8,689 nucleotides of DNA from Pseudomaricurvus sp965662505 (lineage in GTDB: Bacteria; Pseudomonadota; Gammaproteobacteria; Pseudomonadales; Cellvibrionaceae). The stretch lies in contig NZ_CBFIHX010000134.1 in the NCBI RefSeq assembly GCF_965662505.1, positions 1-8,689 on the forward strand, written 5' to 3'. The notes under the pieces were generated by a model. The model saw only the letters and a list, made by a program, of their open reading frames with translations, had not been told where the DNA came from and ran no database searches. Numbering within the stretch: position 1 is the first letter of the stretch; each line of letters opens with the position of its first letter. Both the position numbers and the translations under genes were made by a program. Shown here one piece after another: positions 1 to 6,904 of this stretch.

Positions 1-2
1 CG

Positions 3-86
3 GTACTGATTAAGGTTTTCAAGCCACGGTTTGCTTTGGCAAACCTAAAAGTTGAAGAAAACATACCAACAACAGAGGATTCTATC
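3..86 (+). other. Open in-frame extension upstream of the LolA-like gene, possible end of an MMPL/RND exporter
   Basis: The frame of the LolA-like gene has no stop codon between base 3 and its likely GTG start at 87; the other two forward frames stop at 7-9 and 11-13. Read in this frame, the first residues are VLIKVFKPRFALANLK. That resembles the end of the last membrane helix and the basic cytoplasmic tail of an MMPL/RND-family exporter, the usual neighbour of this gene pair. Either an exporter gene is fused in frame to the LolA-like domain, or the frame is open by chance and the exporter ends at one of the other stops. The window is too short on this side to decide. Confidence 0.3.
74..79 (+). 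promoter_or_regulatory. Ribosome-binding site deciding the GTG start at 87
   Basis: AGAGGA lies 7 bases before GTG 87-89. It is the only good Shine-Dalgarno match near the beginning of this frame. A TTG at 36 would add 17 residues before the signal peptide and has no comparable site. The downstream GTG at 96 is too far away. Confidence 0.5.
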
Positions 87-953
87 GTGCAACCTGTGAA
101 TTCTGGACGCTTACTGGTGTTCTTACTGGCCGGACTGGCATTTGTTTTGACTCTGTCGTTATTTGGAGAAAAAGCTATTGCTGAAGAAACGAACATTACA
201 AACAACCAGCAGTCAGATTTACCTACCAGTGAGTGGTTGATCGAAAAAGTGAACAGTCGTGATGATGGTGAATATGTCACTCGCACACTGACCATGACGC
301 TAACGGACAGACACGGTAAGCAGCGTGTGCGTGAGACGCGGGGGTTTCGGAAGTACTTCGGCGACGACAAGTACTCAGTGTTGTTCTATGTCAGCCCGAC
401 TAATGTTAAAGATACCGCGTTTCTGACCTACGATTACCCTCAGACAGAAGAGCGCGATGATGATCAGTGGCTCTATCTGCCAGCGTTAAGAAAGGTACGC
501 CGTATTTCAGCGTCTGATCGTGGCGATAACTTTTTGGGCACTGACTTTAGCTACGAGGACATCAAAAAAGAAGGTCGCCTGGAACCCGCTGATTTTGCCT
601 ATCGAGTGGTTTCAAAAGACGAGGGTTCCGGACGAGCGGTGTACCACGTTGAAGGCTTACCACACACCGATGAAATAGCAGAAGAGCTGGGTTATGGGCG
701 CACCGAACTGTGGATTGATAGTAAAAACTGGATGGTCGTAAAAGCGCGATTTTGGGACGTCCAGGGCAATGACCTCAAGTCTCTGAAGGTCGAAGATATT
801 CGCACGGTCGATGGTATTCTTACTCGTCACAGAATGATTATGGAAAACCACAAGACTGGACACCGAAGTATCTTCACTTTCAGTGATGTTGACTACAAGA
901 CTCCCGTCGACGATCAACGGTTCCGTCAACGCAGTCTGGCTCGGGGACTGTAA
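87..953 (+). CDS. Exported LolA-like outer membrane lipoprotein-sorting family protein
   Basis: This 288-residue protein (from GTG 87) belongs to the LolA-like family annotated as outer membrane lipoprotein-sorting protein, whose members have a LolA/LolB-type half-barrel that can shield a hydrophobic ligand in the periplasm. Residues 9-26 form a hydrophobic signal segment followed by AIA-EE, a signal peptidase I site near residue 32. The family core is visible at residues 127-158, with QWLYLPALRKVRRI, SASDRGDNFLG and TDFSYED, and a late strand ELWID...VVKARFWD at 207-224. The gene ends 2 bases before the DUF1302-type gene, so the two are almost certainly co-transcribed. Family context suggests it ferries a lipid or other hydrophobic substrate between an inner-membrane exporter and the outer membrane. 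The true start is uncertain because the frame stays open upstream; TTG 36 is an alternative, as is a fusion to an exporter. The substrate is unknown. Confidence 0.85.
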   Translation: MQPVNSGRLLVFLLAGLAFVLTLSLFGEKAIAEETNITNNQQSDLPTSEWLIEKVNSRDDGEYVTRTLTMTLTDRHGKQRVRETRGFRKYFGDDKYSVLFYVSPTNVKDTAFLTYDYPQTEERDDDQWLYLPALRKVRRISASDRGDNFLGTDFSYEDIKKEGRLEPADFAYRVVSKDEGSGRAVYHVEGLPHTDEIAEELGYGRTELWIDSKNWMVVKARFWDVQGNDLKSLKVEDIRTVDGILTRHRMIMENHKTGHRSIFTFSDVDYKTPVDDQRFRQRSLARGL

Positions 954-955
954 TC

Positions 956-2359
956 ATGCCTACAGAAAAGTATAAAGTGCCGTCACTGGCAAGGTCTGTT
1001 CTTTATGCACTTCTGATGATGAATGCTTCTGCTTCATCATCAGAAGAGGTTAATAAACGCTCCTGGATTGACCGCGTCTCCGATAACGTCACCGGACAGT
1101 GGCAACAGGAATGGGCGGGTGATACACATGATTCCCAAAAAATGGAGAGCCAATTACAGTTCGAATGGGAAAAAGGGTTCAATGCCGGGGTATTCGGAAA
1201 TACCGCTTTGACCATGATTGGACGATTGCGAATGGATACCGAAGGTCAACTTTCGACGGGGAAACCATCAGGGACTTATAGCGGTGCAAGTCGCCCCTGG
1301 ATTAAGACTGACCACACCGAATTTGAACTGCGGGAATTTTATCTCGATGCTGAGTGGTTCGATCTTTATTGGCGGCTGGGTAAACAGCAGGTCGTTTGGG
1401 GGCAAGCTGAAGGCCTGAAAGTGTTGGACGTAGTGACCCCACAGAGCTATCGGGAGTTTATTCTTGATGACTTCGATGATTCCCGTATTCCTCTCTGGAT
1501 GGTCAACGTGGAGTGGTTGACTTCACCCAACAGCAGTTTGCAATTTATATGGATACCGGACACCACATATCACGCCCTGGCTCAGGCTGACACATTGTAT
1601 GCCGTTACCAGCCCGTTAAAAGTACCGTCGTTTCAAAGCATTCAGCAACCAGTTACGGGAGTCAATCAACACGATCCGAAAAAACCCAACAATTGGTTGA
1701 AAGACAGTGATGCCGGATTGCGCTATAGCCAATTTTGGAACGGTTGGGATATTACCTTAAATTATTTTTATCACTATCGGGACTTCTATGCCCCATACCA
1801 ATCACTGGATTCCAGCCCAATGAATGGGGGGCAAAGACTTCTAAACATCACTCCTGAGTATGAGCGAAGTCATTTGGTCGGTGGCACGGCAAGTAATGCG
1901 TTTGGTGATTTCACTCTAAGGACAGAGATTGGCTGGTATAGCCACAGTTATCAGGTATCTCGTTACACACCCGACAATCACGGCATTGAAGAGTCGCCTG
2001 AGCTAACGTCAGTCATAGGTCTGGACTGGCAAGGGCTCAGTAATACACTTGTGAGCGTTCAATGGTTTCAAAGTCTTCTTTTAGATTACGACGCGAAAAT
2101 GATGAATGACCGAAACGAACAAACGTTGACGTTACTCTTGGAACACAAACTGGCCAATGATACCTGGACATTAAAACTTCAAGGACTCTATTCTCTGACT
2201 CATCAGGATCAGCTTTGGCGTCCGAAAGTCAGTTATCTCTGGCAGAGCAACCTGGAAGTGTGGATGGGAGCAGACTTATTCTCCGGAACCTCTGACGGTC
2301 TGTACGGACAGTTCGATGCCAATGATCGTCTAGTTTTGGGGCTTGAATGGGGTTTTTAA
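956..2359 (+). CDS. DUF1302-type outer-membrane beta-barrel protein
   Basis: A 467-residue protein that starts 2 bases after the previous stop; GGGGA at 943-947 serves as ribosome-binding site 8 bases before the ATG. Residues 8-27 form a short signal peptide ending ASA-SSE. The mature protein alternates short amphipathic strands rich in W and Y, such as LYWRLGKQQVVWGQ at 137-150, and ends in Phe (LEWGF), the usual BAM-recognised signature of outer-membrane barrels. The segment GKQQVVWGQAEGLKVLDVV, then PQSYREFILDDFDDSRIPLW (142-181), is the hallmark of the DUF1302 family. Members are commonly encoded beside a LolA-like protein and an MMPL/RND exporter, and are thought to act as the outer-membrane part of an export or uptake route; that role is inferred from context. 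The next gene converges on it from the other strand. Confidence 0.85.
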   Translation: MPTEKYKVPSLARSVLYALLMMNASASSSEEVNKRSWIDRVSDNVTGQWQQEWAGDTHDSQKMESQLQFEWEKGFNAGVFGNTALTMIGRLRMDTEGQLSTGKPSGTYSGASRPWIKTDHTEFELREFYLDAEWFDLYWRLGKQQVVWGQAEGLKVLDVVTPQSYREFILDDFDDSRIPLWMVNVEWLTSPNSSLQFIWIPDTTYHALAQADTLYAVTSPLKVPSFQSIQQPVTGVNQHDPKKPNNWLKDSDAGLRYSQFWNGWDITLNYFYHYRDFYAPYQSLDSSPMNGGQRLLNITPEYERSHLVGGTASNAFGDFTLRTEIGWYSHSYQVSRYTPDNHGIEESPELTSVIGLDWQGLSNTLVSVQWFQSLLLDYDAKMMNDRNEQTLTLLLEHKLANDTWTLKLQGLYSLTHQDQLWRPKVSYLWQSNLEVWMGADLFSGTSDGLYGQFDANDRLVLGLEWGF

Positions 2360-2361
2360 TT

Positions 2362-2401
2362 CAAAAAGCCTGATTCACTTCTCAGTAGCAAGTGCTTTTT
2401 G
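2362..2401. terminator. Possible bidirectional terminator between convergent genes
   Basis: CAAAAAGC (2362-2369) and GCTTTTTG (2394-2401) form a perfect 8-bp inverted repeat around a 24-base loop. The inner pair CACTT (2376-2380) and AAGTG (2390-2394) can lengthen the stem if a bulge is allowed. Each strand shows a T-run at its 3' arm, as expected for a two-way terminator between the barrel gene and the flavoprotein gene. The structure overlaps the last codons of the flavoprotein gene and the stem is AT-rich, so this is a weak call. Confidence 0.35.
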
Positions 2402-3364
2402 TGCAGAGAGCGCCATGCTGGAAGCATTGCAAGCCCGAAGATATTCTTGCTGCAGTCTGCTGACAAGCTCGGTGACTGTAGGCAAATCATGAATAAGTGC
2501 CGTGCCCTGGCCACCACTCCAGATATCTTTCCAGGGCACAACACCGTCAGGCAAGTGGTCTGTACTTCGACCTTCTGGAATATAGAGATTGTCAGGATCC
2601 AGCCCGACTGAGCTTAACGACTTGGTTAGCCAGCTTGCGGGCAATCCATTGACTCCTCGTGTGTATAACACATCGCTAACGTTACTCTCGACGAGCATGG
2701 TTTTATACGCCTCGGGGGCTGAAGCCTCCTGAGTGGCAATAAAGCGTGTGCCCATGTACGCGAGGTCGGCGCCCAGCAATTCAGCTGCGCGTACTGTAGC
2801 ACCGTTACTGACAGCACCGGCCATTACTATCGTTCCGTCAAACATTTCACGAACTTGAGGAATCAGTGCCAAATGACTGATCGTCCCGGCATGACCTCCG
2901 CCCCCGGCACCAATACACACAATACCATCCACACCCGCTGAGACGGCTTTTTCTGCAAAGCGAATGGTCGTGGCATCGTGATAATGCAACAGACCGGCAT
3001 CCTGCACTAATGGAGCATTCTCGGTGGGGTTGCCAACAGATGTGACAATGATATCGACGTGGTAACGATGACACAGTTTTAAATGTCGACGGAACTCATC
3101 CTGACTGAAGGTGGGTGATATATTGACGGCCAGCGGTCCGATGACGCGGTCGGGCTCTTGTTCTTTCACCAAAGCCAGCTGTTCTGTCACCGCCTTAAGT
3201 TGTGCTTCCAGTTCCTCCAGATCCCGGCAGTGGTTACGGGTGAGCGATCCCACTATACCGGCTTTGCAACACGCTACCGCCAGTTGTACACCACTGCATA
3301 AAAACATGGGAGCAGCGAATACCGGTATGGTCAGTTTTTCACGAATGTTTTGAGGCAATGACAC
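2375..3364 (-). CDS. Nitronate monooxygenase / 2-nitropropane dioxygenase family flavoprotein
   Basis: A 329-residue FMN-dependent TIM-barrel protein of the nitronate monooxygenase family, soluble and without a signal peptide. The N-terminus IPVFAAPMFLCSG (13-25) is the usual first strand and flavin contact. GAGGGGHAG (152-160) is the FMN-phosphate loop, and His158 sits where family members carry the catalytic His. MAGAVSNGATV (181-191), then MGTRFIATQE (204-213) and PWKDIWSGGQG (277-287), complete the family pattern. The start is GTG at 3362-3364, with TAAGGAA about 8 bases upstream; no better in-frame start is near. Family members oxidise nitronates (for example propionate 3-nitronate), but some are NADH:quinone reductases or enoyl reductases of lipid pathways, so the substrate here is open. 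It lies 54 bases downstream of the zeta-like gene on the same strand and may receive read-through from it. Confidence 0.85.
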   Translation of the reverse strand: MSLPQNIREKLTIPVFAAPMFLCSGVQLAVACCKAGIVGSLTRNHCRDLEELEAQLKAVTEQLALVKEQEPDRVIGPLAVNISPTFSQDEFRRHLKLCHRYHVDIIVTSVGNPTENAPLVQDAGLLHYHDATTIRFAEKAVSAGVDGIVCIGAGGGGHAGTISHLALIPQVREMFDGTIVMAGAVSNGATVRAAELLGADLAYMGTRFIATQEASAPEAYKTMLVESNVSDVLYTRGVNGLPASWLTKSLSSVGLDPDNLYIPEGRSTDHLPDGVVPWKDIWSGGQGTALIHDLPTVTELVSRLQQEYLRACNASSMALSAQKALATEK

Positions 3365-3407
3365 AACCGAAATTCCTTACATCTGGGAAATTAAAACAAG
3401 GCCAAGA

Positions 3408-3429
3408 TTGATTTTTGTTTAAAAATCAA
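3408..3429. repeat. AT-rich inverted repeat over the stop codon of the zeta-like gene
   Basis: TTGATTTTT (3408-3416) and AAAAATCAA (3421-3429) are a perfect 9-bp inverted repeat with a 4-base loop that contains part of the TAA stop of the zeta-like gene. In the - strand transcript it forms a hairpin exactly at the end of the coding region. It has only one G-C pair and no clear U-run after it, so it is a poor intrinsic terminator; it might stabilise the mRNA end or be incidental. Confidence 0.45.
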
Positions 3430-3979
3430 CGGCCCAGTGAGGCAGTGGATCGATATGATGGGTTCTTACTCCGGCTTTGATGGTCAGTATTGGGTTAAAA
3501 GGCAGATCAAGTCTTGAATTATCCAATACCCGGACTTGATCACAGAGGGGAACGGTTGCCTTCACGTTTTCCAGCATTCGGGGAATACGCGATAACACCT
3601 TATCATCGGGCACGTGGTGTCCACCCGCATCAACTCTCTGTGCAACCCGTGCTTGATTTAAACTGCCATGCTGAACGTGAATGACCACCAGTATGATCTG
3701 GTAACCCAACGCCTTCGCATGAGCGACAAAGTCGATCTTAGACGGATGAGAAAAAACAGTTTCAAAACAAAAACTGTTGCCCTCGGCCAACTGGTCATAG
3801 CGCAATTGTTCTGCCAGCCTGGCCGCCTGATAACTGTTGGCTTCTGGGTTGTCCGGATACAGTTCTTTGGCAATCAGGTCAGCATTGATAAAAGGCATGC
3901 CTAATGGCTGTAATACTTGATGGTAAAAGGTGCTTTTGCCCGCGCCATTACCACCGACCAGCATCCACAATTGCTTCAT
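3419..3979 (-). CDS. Short zeta-toxin-like P-loop kinase (COG4185 type), probable toxin
   Basis: A 186-residue P-loop protein of the zeta-toxin / 'predicted ABC-type ATPase' family. The Walker A motif GGNGAGKST is at 9-17. INADLIAKEL (31-40) carries the conserved Asp34 that matches the catalytic Asp of zeta kinases. FCFETVFSH (70-78) is the conserved substrate-side strand, and the lid region runs from RVAQRVDAGGHHVP (111-124) through RIPRMLEN (131-138). Zeta toxins phosphorylate UDP-N-acetylglucosamine-type sugars and so block cell-wall synthesis; that activity is known for the family and not shown here. The protein is much shorter than streptococcal zeta (about 290 residues), matching the compact proteobacterial form. 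Its ATG lies in an ATGA overlap with the stop of the ParD-like gene, so translation is probably coupled. Toxin function is inferred from family and layout; a small-metabolite kinase is the alternative. Confidence 0.82.
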   Translation of the reverse strand: MKQLWMLVGGNGAGKSTFYHQVLQPLGMPFINADLIAKELYPDNPEANSYQAARLAEQLRYDQLAEGNSFCFETVFSHPSKIDFVAHAKALGYQIILVVIHVQHGSLNQARVAQRVDAGGHHVPDDKVLSRIPRMLENVKATVPLCDQVRVLDNSRLDLPFNPILTIKAGVRTHHIDPLPHWAVDF

Positions 3980-4407
3980 AGATTGTTCAGTTTTTGTCCG
4001 GACACATCGGCAGGTTCAAAACTGCCGTTGAGAAAACGTCCCACTAGCGTTGTGCCGTCCGGGTGTACCTGTTCAAGCAAACCGGGATGTTCAATAGACG
4101 CCTGATATTGGATGGCATTTGATGATATAGCAGCCTGTAAGGCGCCGGTTTCTCTGGCTCCGTCCAGAGCAGTAAAGACAGCATCCGGATCGACACTGAT
4201 AGGAACAACCTTCTCTACTGAAATTCTGGCTAGCCCAGCGTTGATCTCAAGTAGGGTCTCAGGATCAATGACTTTAGAGAGCTTTCGGCCAATATCGGCC
4301 CAATATTCCACTTGTTCAGACGCACTGCGATGGAGTGCTTTACCTGCCACCTTGGCGGCGTCCATTAACGTGCTTTCCAGTCTGACTGGGGATGCGGCTT
4401 TTGCCAT
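3976..4407 (-). CDS. ParD-like ribbon-helix-helix protein, probable antitoxin of the zeta-like kinase
   Basis: A 143-residue protein of the ParD-like antitoxin family. Residues 6-43 (SPVRLESTLMDAAKV, AGKALHRSASEQVEYWADIG, RKL) fit the ribbon-helix-helix DNA-binding module with its conserved HRSxxEQxEYW core. A second conserved block near the C-terminus, IEHPGLLEQVHPDGTTLVGR (105-124) followed by FLNGSFEP, may bind the partner or fold over its active site; that is inferred. The ATG at 4405-4407 has TGAGGT 7 bases upstream. The gene precedes the kinase and overlaps it by 4 bases. A palindromic operator-like site lies 30 bases upstream of the ATG, fitting autorepression by the antitoxin or its complex. 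This partner differs from the classical epsilon and PezA antitoxins of zeta toxins. Confidence 0.8.
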   Translation of the reverse strand: MAKAASPVRLESTLMDAAKVAGKALHRSASEQVEYWADIGRKLSKVIDPETLLEINAGLARISVEKVVPISVDPDAVFTALDGARETGALQAAISSNAIQYQASIEHPGLLEQVHPDGTTLVGRFLNGSFEPADVSGQKLNNL

Positions 4408-4436
4408 TTTAACTACCTCACCTGTGATGGGTCTGC

Positions 4437-4465
4437 TGCCATTGTAGCATATTGCTACAATGGCA
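4437..4465. promoter_or_regulatory. 29-bp palindromic operator of the ParD-like/zeta-like operon
   Basis: TGCCATTGTAGCA (4437-4449) and TGCTACAATGGCA (4453-4465) are perfect 13-bp arms around a 3-base centre. On the - strand, TACAAT within it is a good -10 hexamer, with TTGCAT upstream at a rather long 19-base spacing. The palindrome would therefore cover the promoter of the antitoxin gene, whose ATG is 30 bases further on. Two-fold symmetric sites of this sort are typical targets of ribbon-helix-helix antitoxin dimers, so autoregulation is the simplest reading. Confidence 0.7.
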
Positions 4466-4484
4466 ATGCAAGGGCAAGATAGAT

Positions 4485-4503
4485 TAAAAAGTGACCAGGC
4501 ACT
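4485..4503 (-). terminator. Weak candidate terminator after the hydrolase-like gene
   Basis: On the - strand, 37 bases after the hydrolase-like stop codon, AGTG and CACT (arms 4500-4503 and 4490-4493) enclose a 6-base loop and are followed by a run of five T. The stem is only 4 bp, so the structure is marginal. Its position between the hydrolase gene and the toxin-antitoxin promoter is what makes it worth listing. Confidence 0.25.
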
Positions 4504-4539
4504 CCCTCTCAGTCAATCCTTATGGTTGCTTTCGAAGGC

Positions 4540-6717
4540 TTATTTTTCAACGACGACACGTACCCGCCCCAGATTCTGAACTCGGGCAAAGGCTGTCTCG
4601 GCGTCCCCTTCCCGTTGGGAAGCAACTCTCAACGTAGGAAAGTAGGTTCCGGGTTTATCAAACTGATGAGTTATCTCTAACGTGAGTTGATCACCCTTCT
4701 GCTCAATTTTGTCCAGATCCATCACTAACGGGTATTTACCCTGGCCATCAAAATCCCATTCAGCGGCAACAATGGTTCCCGTATTGGGTGGCACTGCAAC
4801 ACTGGCTGTAAGAGATACGGATTCACCCGCGGATATCTCTGCACGCTCTTTACCATTGGCCTGAACTTTCACAACTGGCTGTATGCCATGTCGCTCAGCG
4901 GCTGTTTCCGGTTGAATAACCTGTCCATCGACCACGGTATAAGAACTGGTAGGGGCTGGCTCTACACCCTCTTCAACCCAGGCACTCAAGTCTCGCAAAG
5001 CCTGCTGTAACACGCCGAGGTAGCTCACAGTCTGAGTAGGATATTTTTGATCGGTAAAATCACCATGATTGGTTCGATCGCTGTACCATAAACGGAAGTG
5101 ATCATCGGTTTTATCGCCCAGATGCTCTTTCACTCGATCCAGATACCAGTCACCCTGCCAAGGAAAAGCTTCGGTATCGTAGAGGTTTTCGAGGGCAATC
5201 ATTTTCCCTTTGAATTCACCCGTCTGCACGGTGCCTGAAGCCCCTTTGGCAAAAATGGGCCCGAGAAGGAATGGCCGTTGAGGATAAAGAGGCTCCCCTT
5301 TCTCGTCACGAAATTGATCCCAGACCTTGTATTCTTTTCCTGGCACTTGATGACGGTGATAAGTTTGTACAGCCAGGAAGTTGGAGTTATCAATCTTGAC
5401 CTGATCACCTTCTTTCAACTTAGCCACGACCGAGCTGTTTTCAGCCCCCAGAATCACAACATCACCCTGGGTACGGCTCATGGAAATCTTACTTCCTTTG
5501 GCTTCACCACTCGTAATTAACAGATCAGCACCGACAGTGCTTTTTGAAGGCAAGCCAGCTAACTGGATCGCCACCGGCATGCCACCTTCACTACCTTTCA
5601 TTGTTGCTTTCCAAGCATTATCGGCGAGACCTTTTGCTTCGCCGGCAAAGCGAGAAACCGTTAATCCCATAGCCTCAGCGTCATTCGGCATAATGAGCTT
5701 TTTAATGGTTGTCGGAAACTGGATGCGGGCTGCTTTCAGTGAAGGCGTAGGTTCATATCCTTCGTAGCCAGGTTTATTCCAGAAGTCTTTAAAGTAGCTG
5801 GGATCAATACCCACTACCGCAGGAAAAATAACGGCAAAGGCATGTAACCCCAAGGTCTCATAGCCATACCAGGCTTTGATGGGAAATCCTAAACCGGTTG
5901 TTTCTTTTAACGCAGCTTTTTGTTCTTCATTGAGTGTCGCATAGGGGTCCTGACTTCCGCCTACATCGACGGCATCCGCTACGTCACCCAATTTGTCACC
6001 GAGCACACGCATAGCATAAACGCGAGTAGTGAAAATGTTAGGAAGAGCCATTGGTGAACCAAGAACAAAAGGAACAGCACCGTCCCATACACCCTCGGTA
6101 TTCTCCATACCGCCAATGGTTCGATATGCACCGCCACTGCCACCAAAGGCGTAACCATATGGACGCTCACCCCCATACATTTCAAGAGCAACTTGACGGG
6201 AGTATTGAGCTGCTGCAGCGTTAGCTCGGTATGCACCTATGGTCGAATCCGCTCGACGACCAGGGCCTGCAGTTGCTCCCTGACCACCGCCATTGGTTTC
6301 TACAAAATAGGCACCGCTTGCAATAGAAAAACCAATCTTGTCTTCTTCACCTGTAGCACCTTGTGACAGAGTTTCACTGTCTGGCACAGGCGTTATATAT
6401 TGAAAAAAGCGTCCATCGTATTTGTCTTTTGGCGGCAAATAAAATGAAAAACGAGTATCTGTGCCTTCAAACCCACCGTGAACATAACGGTGACGGACAG
6501 GGCTATCGCGCCACTCATCCTGGTCAATGTAAGGTTTTTGGAACATAGGATCACTTGATTTTGGAGACATTGGCTTGTCTGTAGCGGCAATAAGTGATTG
6601 AGTAAAAAACAGACTTATAATAAGCAAACAATAATTTCGAACAACCGAAAAGTAATTCCCTTTGTTTGCATCTCTGATAGAAAGTCCAGCTGTGGTGCGA
6701 CCAGAAGTGCCTAGCAC
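4540..6717 (-). CDS. Large exported alpha/beta-hydrolase-like protein with insertion and C-terminal PKD-like domain
   Basis: A 725-residue secreted or periplasmic protein. Residues 29-45 (YCLLIISLFFTQSLIAA) form a signal-peptide core after an unusually long 27-residue n-region. GYAFGGSGGAYRT (188-200) gives a G-x-S-x-G nucleophile elbow with Ser194. NLYDTEAFPWQGD (511-523) offers the acid (Asp514 or Asp523), and RTNHGDF (548-554) the catalytic His551, the usual order of an alpha/beta hydrolase, somewhat like tannase/feruloyl-esterase-type enzymes. About 300 residues separate Ser from Asp; within them 390-460 looks like a beta-rich inserted module. Residues 612-725 form a PKD/Ig-like domain with AAEWDFDGQGKY and THQFDKPGTYFPTLRV. 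The GTG start is fixed by a strong AAGGAG 6 bases upstream. An AraC-type regulator lies upstream on the same strand and may control it. I cannot name the substrate; an ester or other hydrophobic compound is a guess. Confidence 0.7.
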   Translation of the reverse strand: MLGTSGRTTAGLSIRDANKGNYFSVVRNYCLLIISLFFTQSLIAATDKPMSPKSSDPMFQKPYIDQDEWRDSPVRHRYVHGGFEGTDTRFSFYLPPKDKYDGRFFQYITPVPDSETLSQGATGEEDKIGFSIASGAYFVETNGGGQGATAGPGRRADSTIGAYRANAAAAQYSRQVALEMYGGERPYGYAFGGSGGAYRTIGGMENTEGVWDGAVPFVLGSPMALPNIFTTRVYAMRVLGDKLGDVADAVDVGGSQDPYATLNEEQKAALKETTGLGFPIKAWYGYETLGLHAFAVIFPAVVGIDPSYFKDFWNKPGYEGYEPTPSLKAARIQFPTTIKKLIMPNDAEAMGLTVSRFAGEAKGLADNAWKATMKGSEGGMPVAIQLAGLPSKSTVGADLLITSGEAKGSKISMSRTQGDVVILGAENSSVVAKLKEGDQVKIDNSNFLAVQTYHRHQVPGKEYKVWDQFRDEKGEPLYPQRPFLLGPIFAKGASGTVQTGEFKGKMIALENLYDTEAFPWQGDWYLDRVKEHLGDKTDDHFRLWYSDRTNHGDFTDQKYPTQTVSYLGVLQQALRDLSAWVEEGVEPAPTSSYTVVDGQVIQPETAAERHGIQPVVKVQANGKERAEISAGESVSLTASVAVPPNTGTIVAAEWDFDGQGKYPLVMDLDKIEQKGDQLTLEITHQFDKPGTYFPTLRVASQREGDAETAFARVQNLGRVRVVVEK

Positions 6718-6723
6718 GTGCCT

Positions 6724-6729
6724 CTCCTT
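6724..6729 (-). promoter_or_regulatory. Strong ribosome-binding site of the hydrolase-like gene
   Basis: AAGGAG on the - strand ends 6 bases before GTG 6715-6717. It is the best Shine-Dalgarno match in the window and fixes the GTG start, although the start gives a long n-region before the signal-peptide core. No ATG occurs in frame before residue 50. Confidence 0.75.
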
Positions 6730-6739
6730 ATTATATGAG

Positions 6740-6904
6740 TTATTTTGGATAACTGTTGATACTGGCTACAGGTCTAATAGCGAGCAGACCAACTAAACTA
6801 GTTAAAACCACCGGGCTGAGCAAATGTTTTAACAAACATTTACGGTATCGTGGGATATTTACTGAGATCAAATTAGGAAGGGTGCCGATGGATTTACGAA
6901 TCAA
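6740..6904 (-). CDS. Possible small membrane or leader protein, 54 codons
   Basis: This ORF begins at TTG 6902-6904, 5 bases after a strong GGAGGG (6910-6915), and ends at TAA 6740-6742. The 54-residue product starts MIRKSIGTLPNLISVN, has a basic stretch RYRKCLLKH, then a hydrophobic segment LLSPVVLTSLVGLLAI followed by RPVASINSYPK. This is the pattern of a one-pass small inner-membrane protein or a short signal-like peptide. It lies between the AraC-type gene and the hydrolase gene on their strand, filling most of that gap, and stops 22 bases before the hydrolase GTG. Against it: a TTG start, a ribosome-binding site inside a hairpin, and no family I recognise. It could equally be a remnant or chance ORF. 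Confidence 0.33.
   Translation of the reverse strand: MIRKSIGTLPNLISVNIPRYRKCLLKHLLSPVVLTSLVGLLAIRPVASINSYPK
6822..6841. repeat. 20-bp perfect palindrome between the regulator and hydrolase genes
   Basis: AAATGTTT (6822-6829) and AAACATTT (6834-6841) are perfect 8-bp arms with a 4-base centre, 105 bases upstream of the hydrolase GTG. It may be a binding site for a dimeric regulator. AraC-family proteins more often use direct repeats, so the link to the neighbouring regulator is uncertain. It also lies inside the possible small ORF. Confidence 0.45.

Noticed and set aside
4112..4447. 111-codon + strand ORF opposite the ParD-like gene
   Set aside because: It is the antisense of a well-supported gene with clear family motifs, its product has no recognisable domain and is Ser/Ala-rich as expected for a shadow frame.
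6731..6736. TATAAT immediately before the hydrolase ribosome-binding site
   Set aside because: Although TCAACA lies 18 bases upstream, transcription would begin within or after the AAGGAG site, removing the strong ribosome-binding site.
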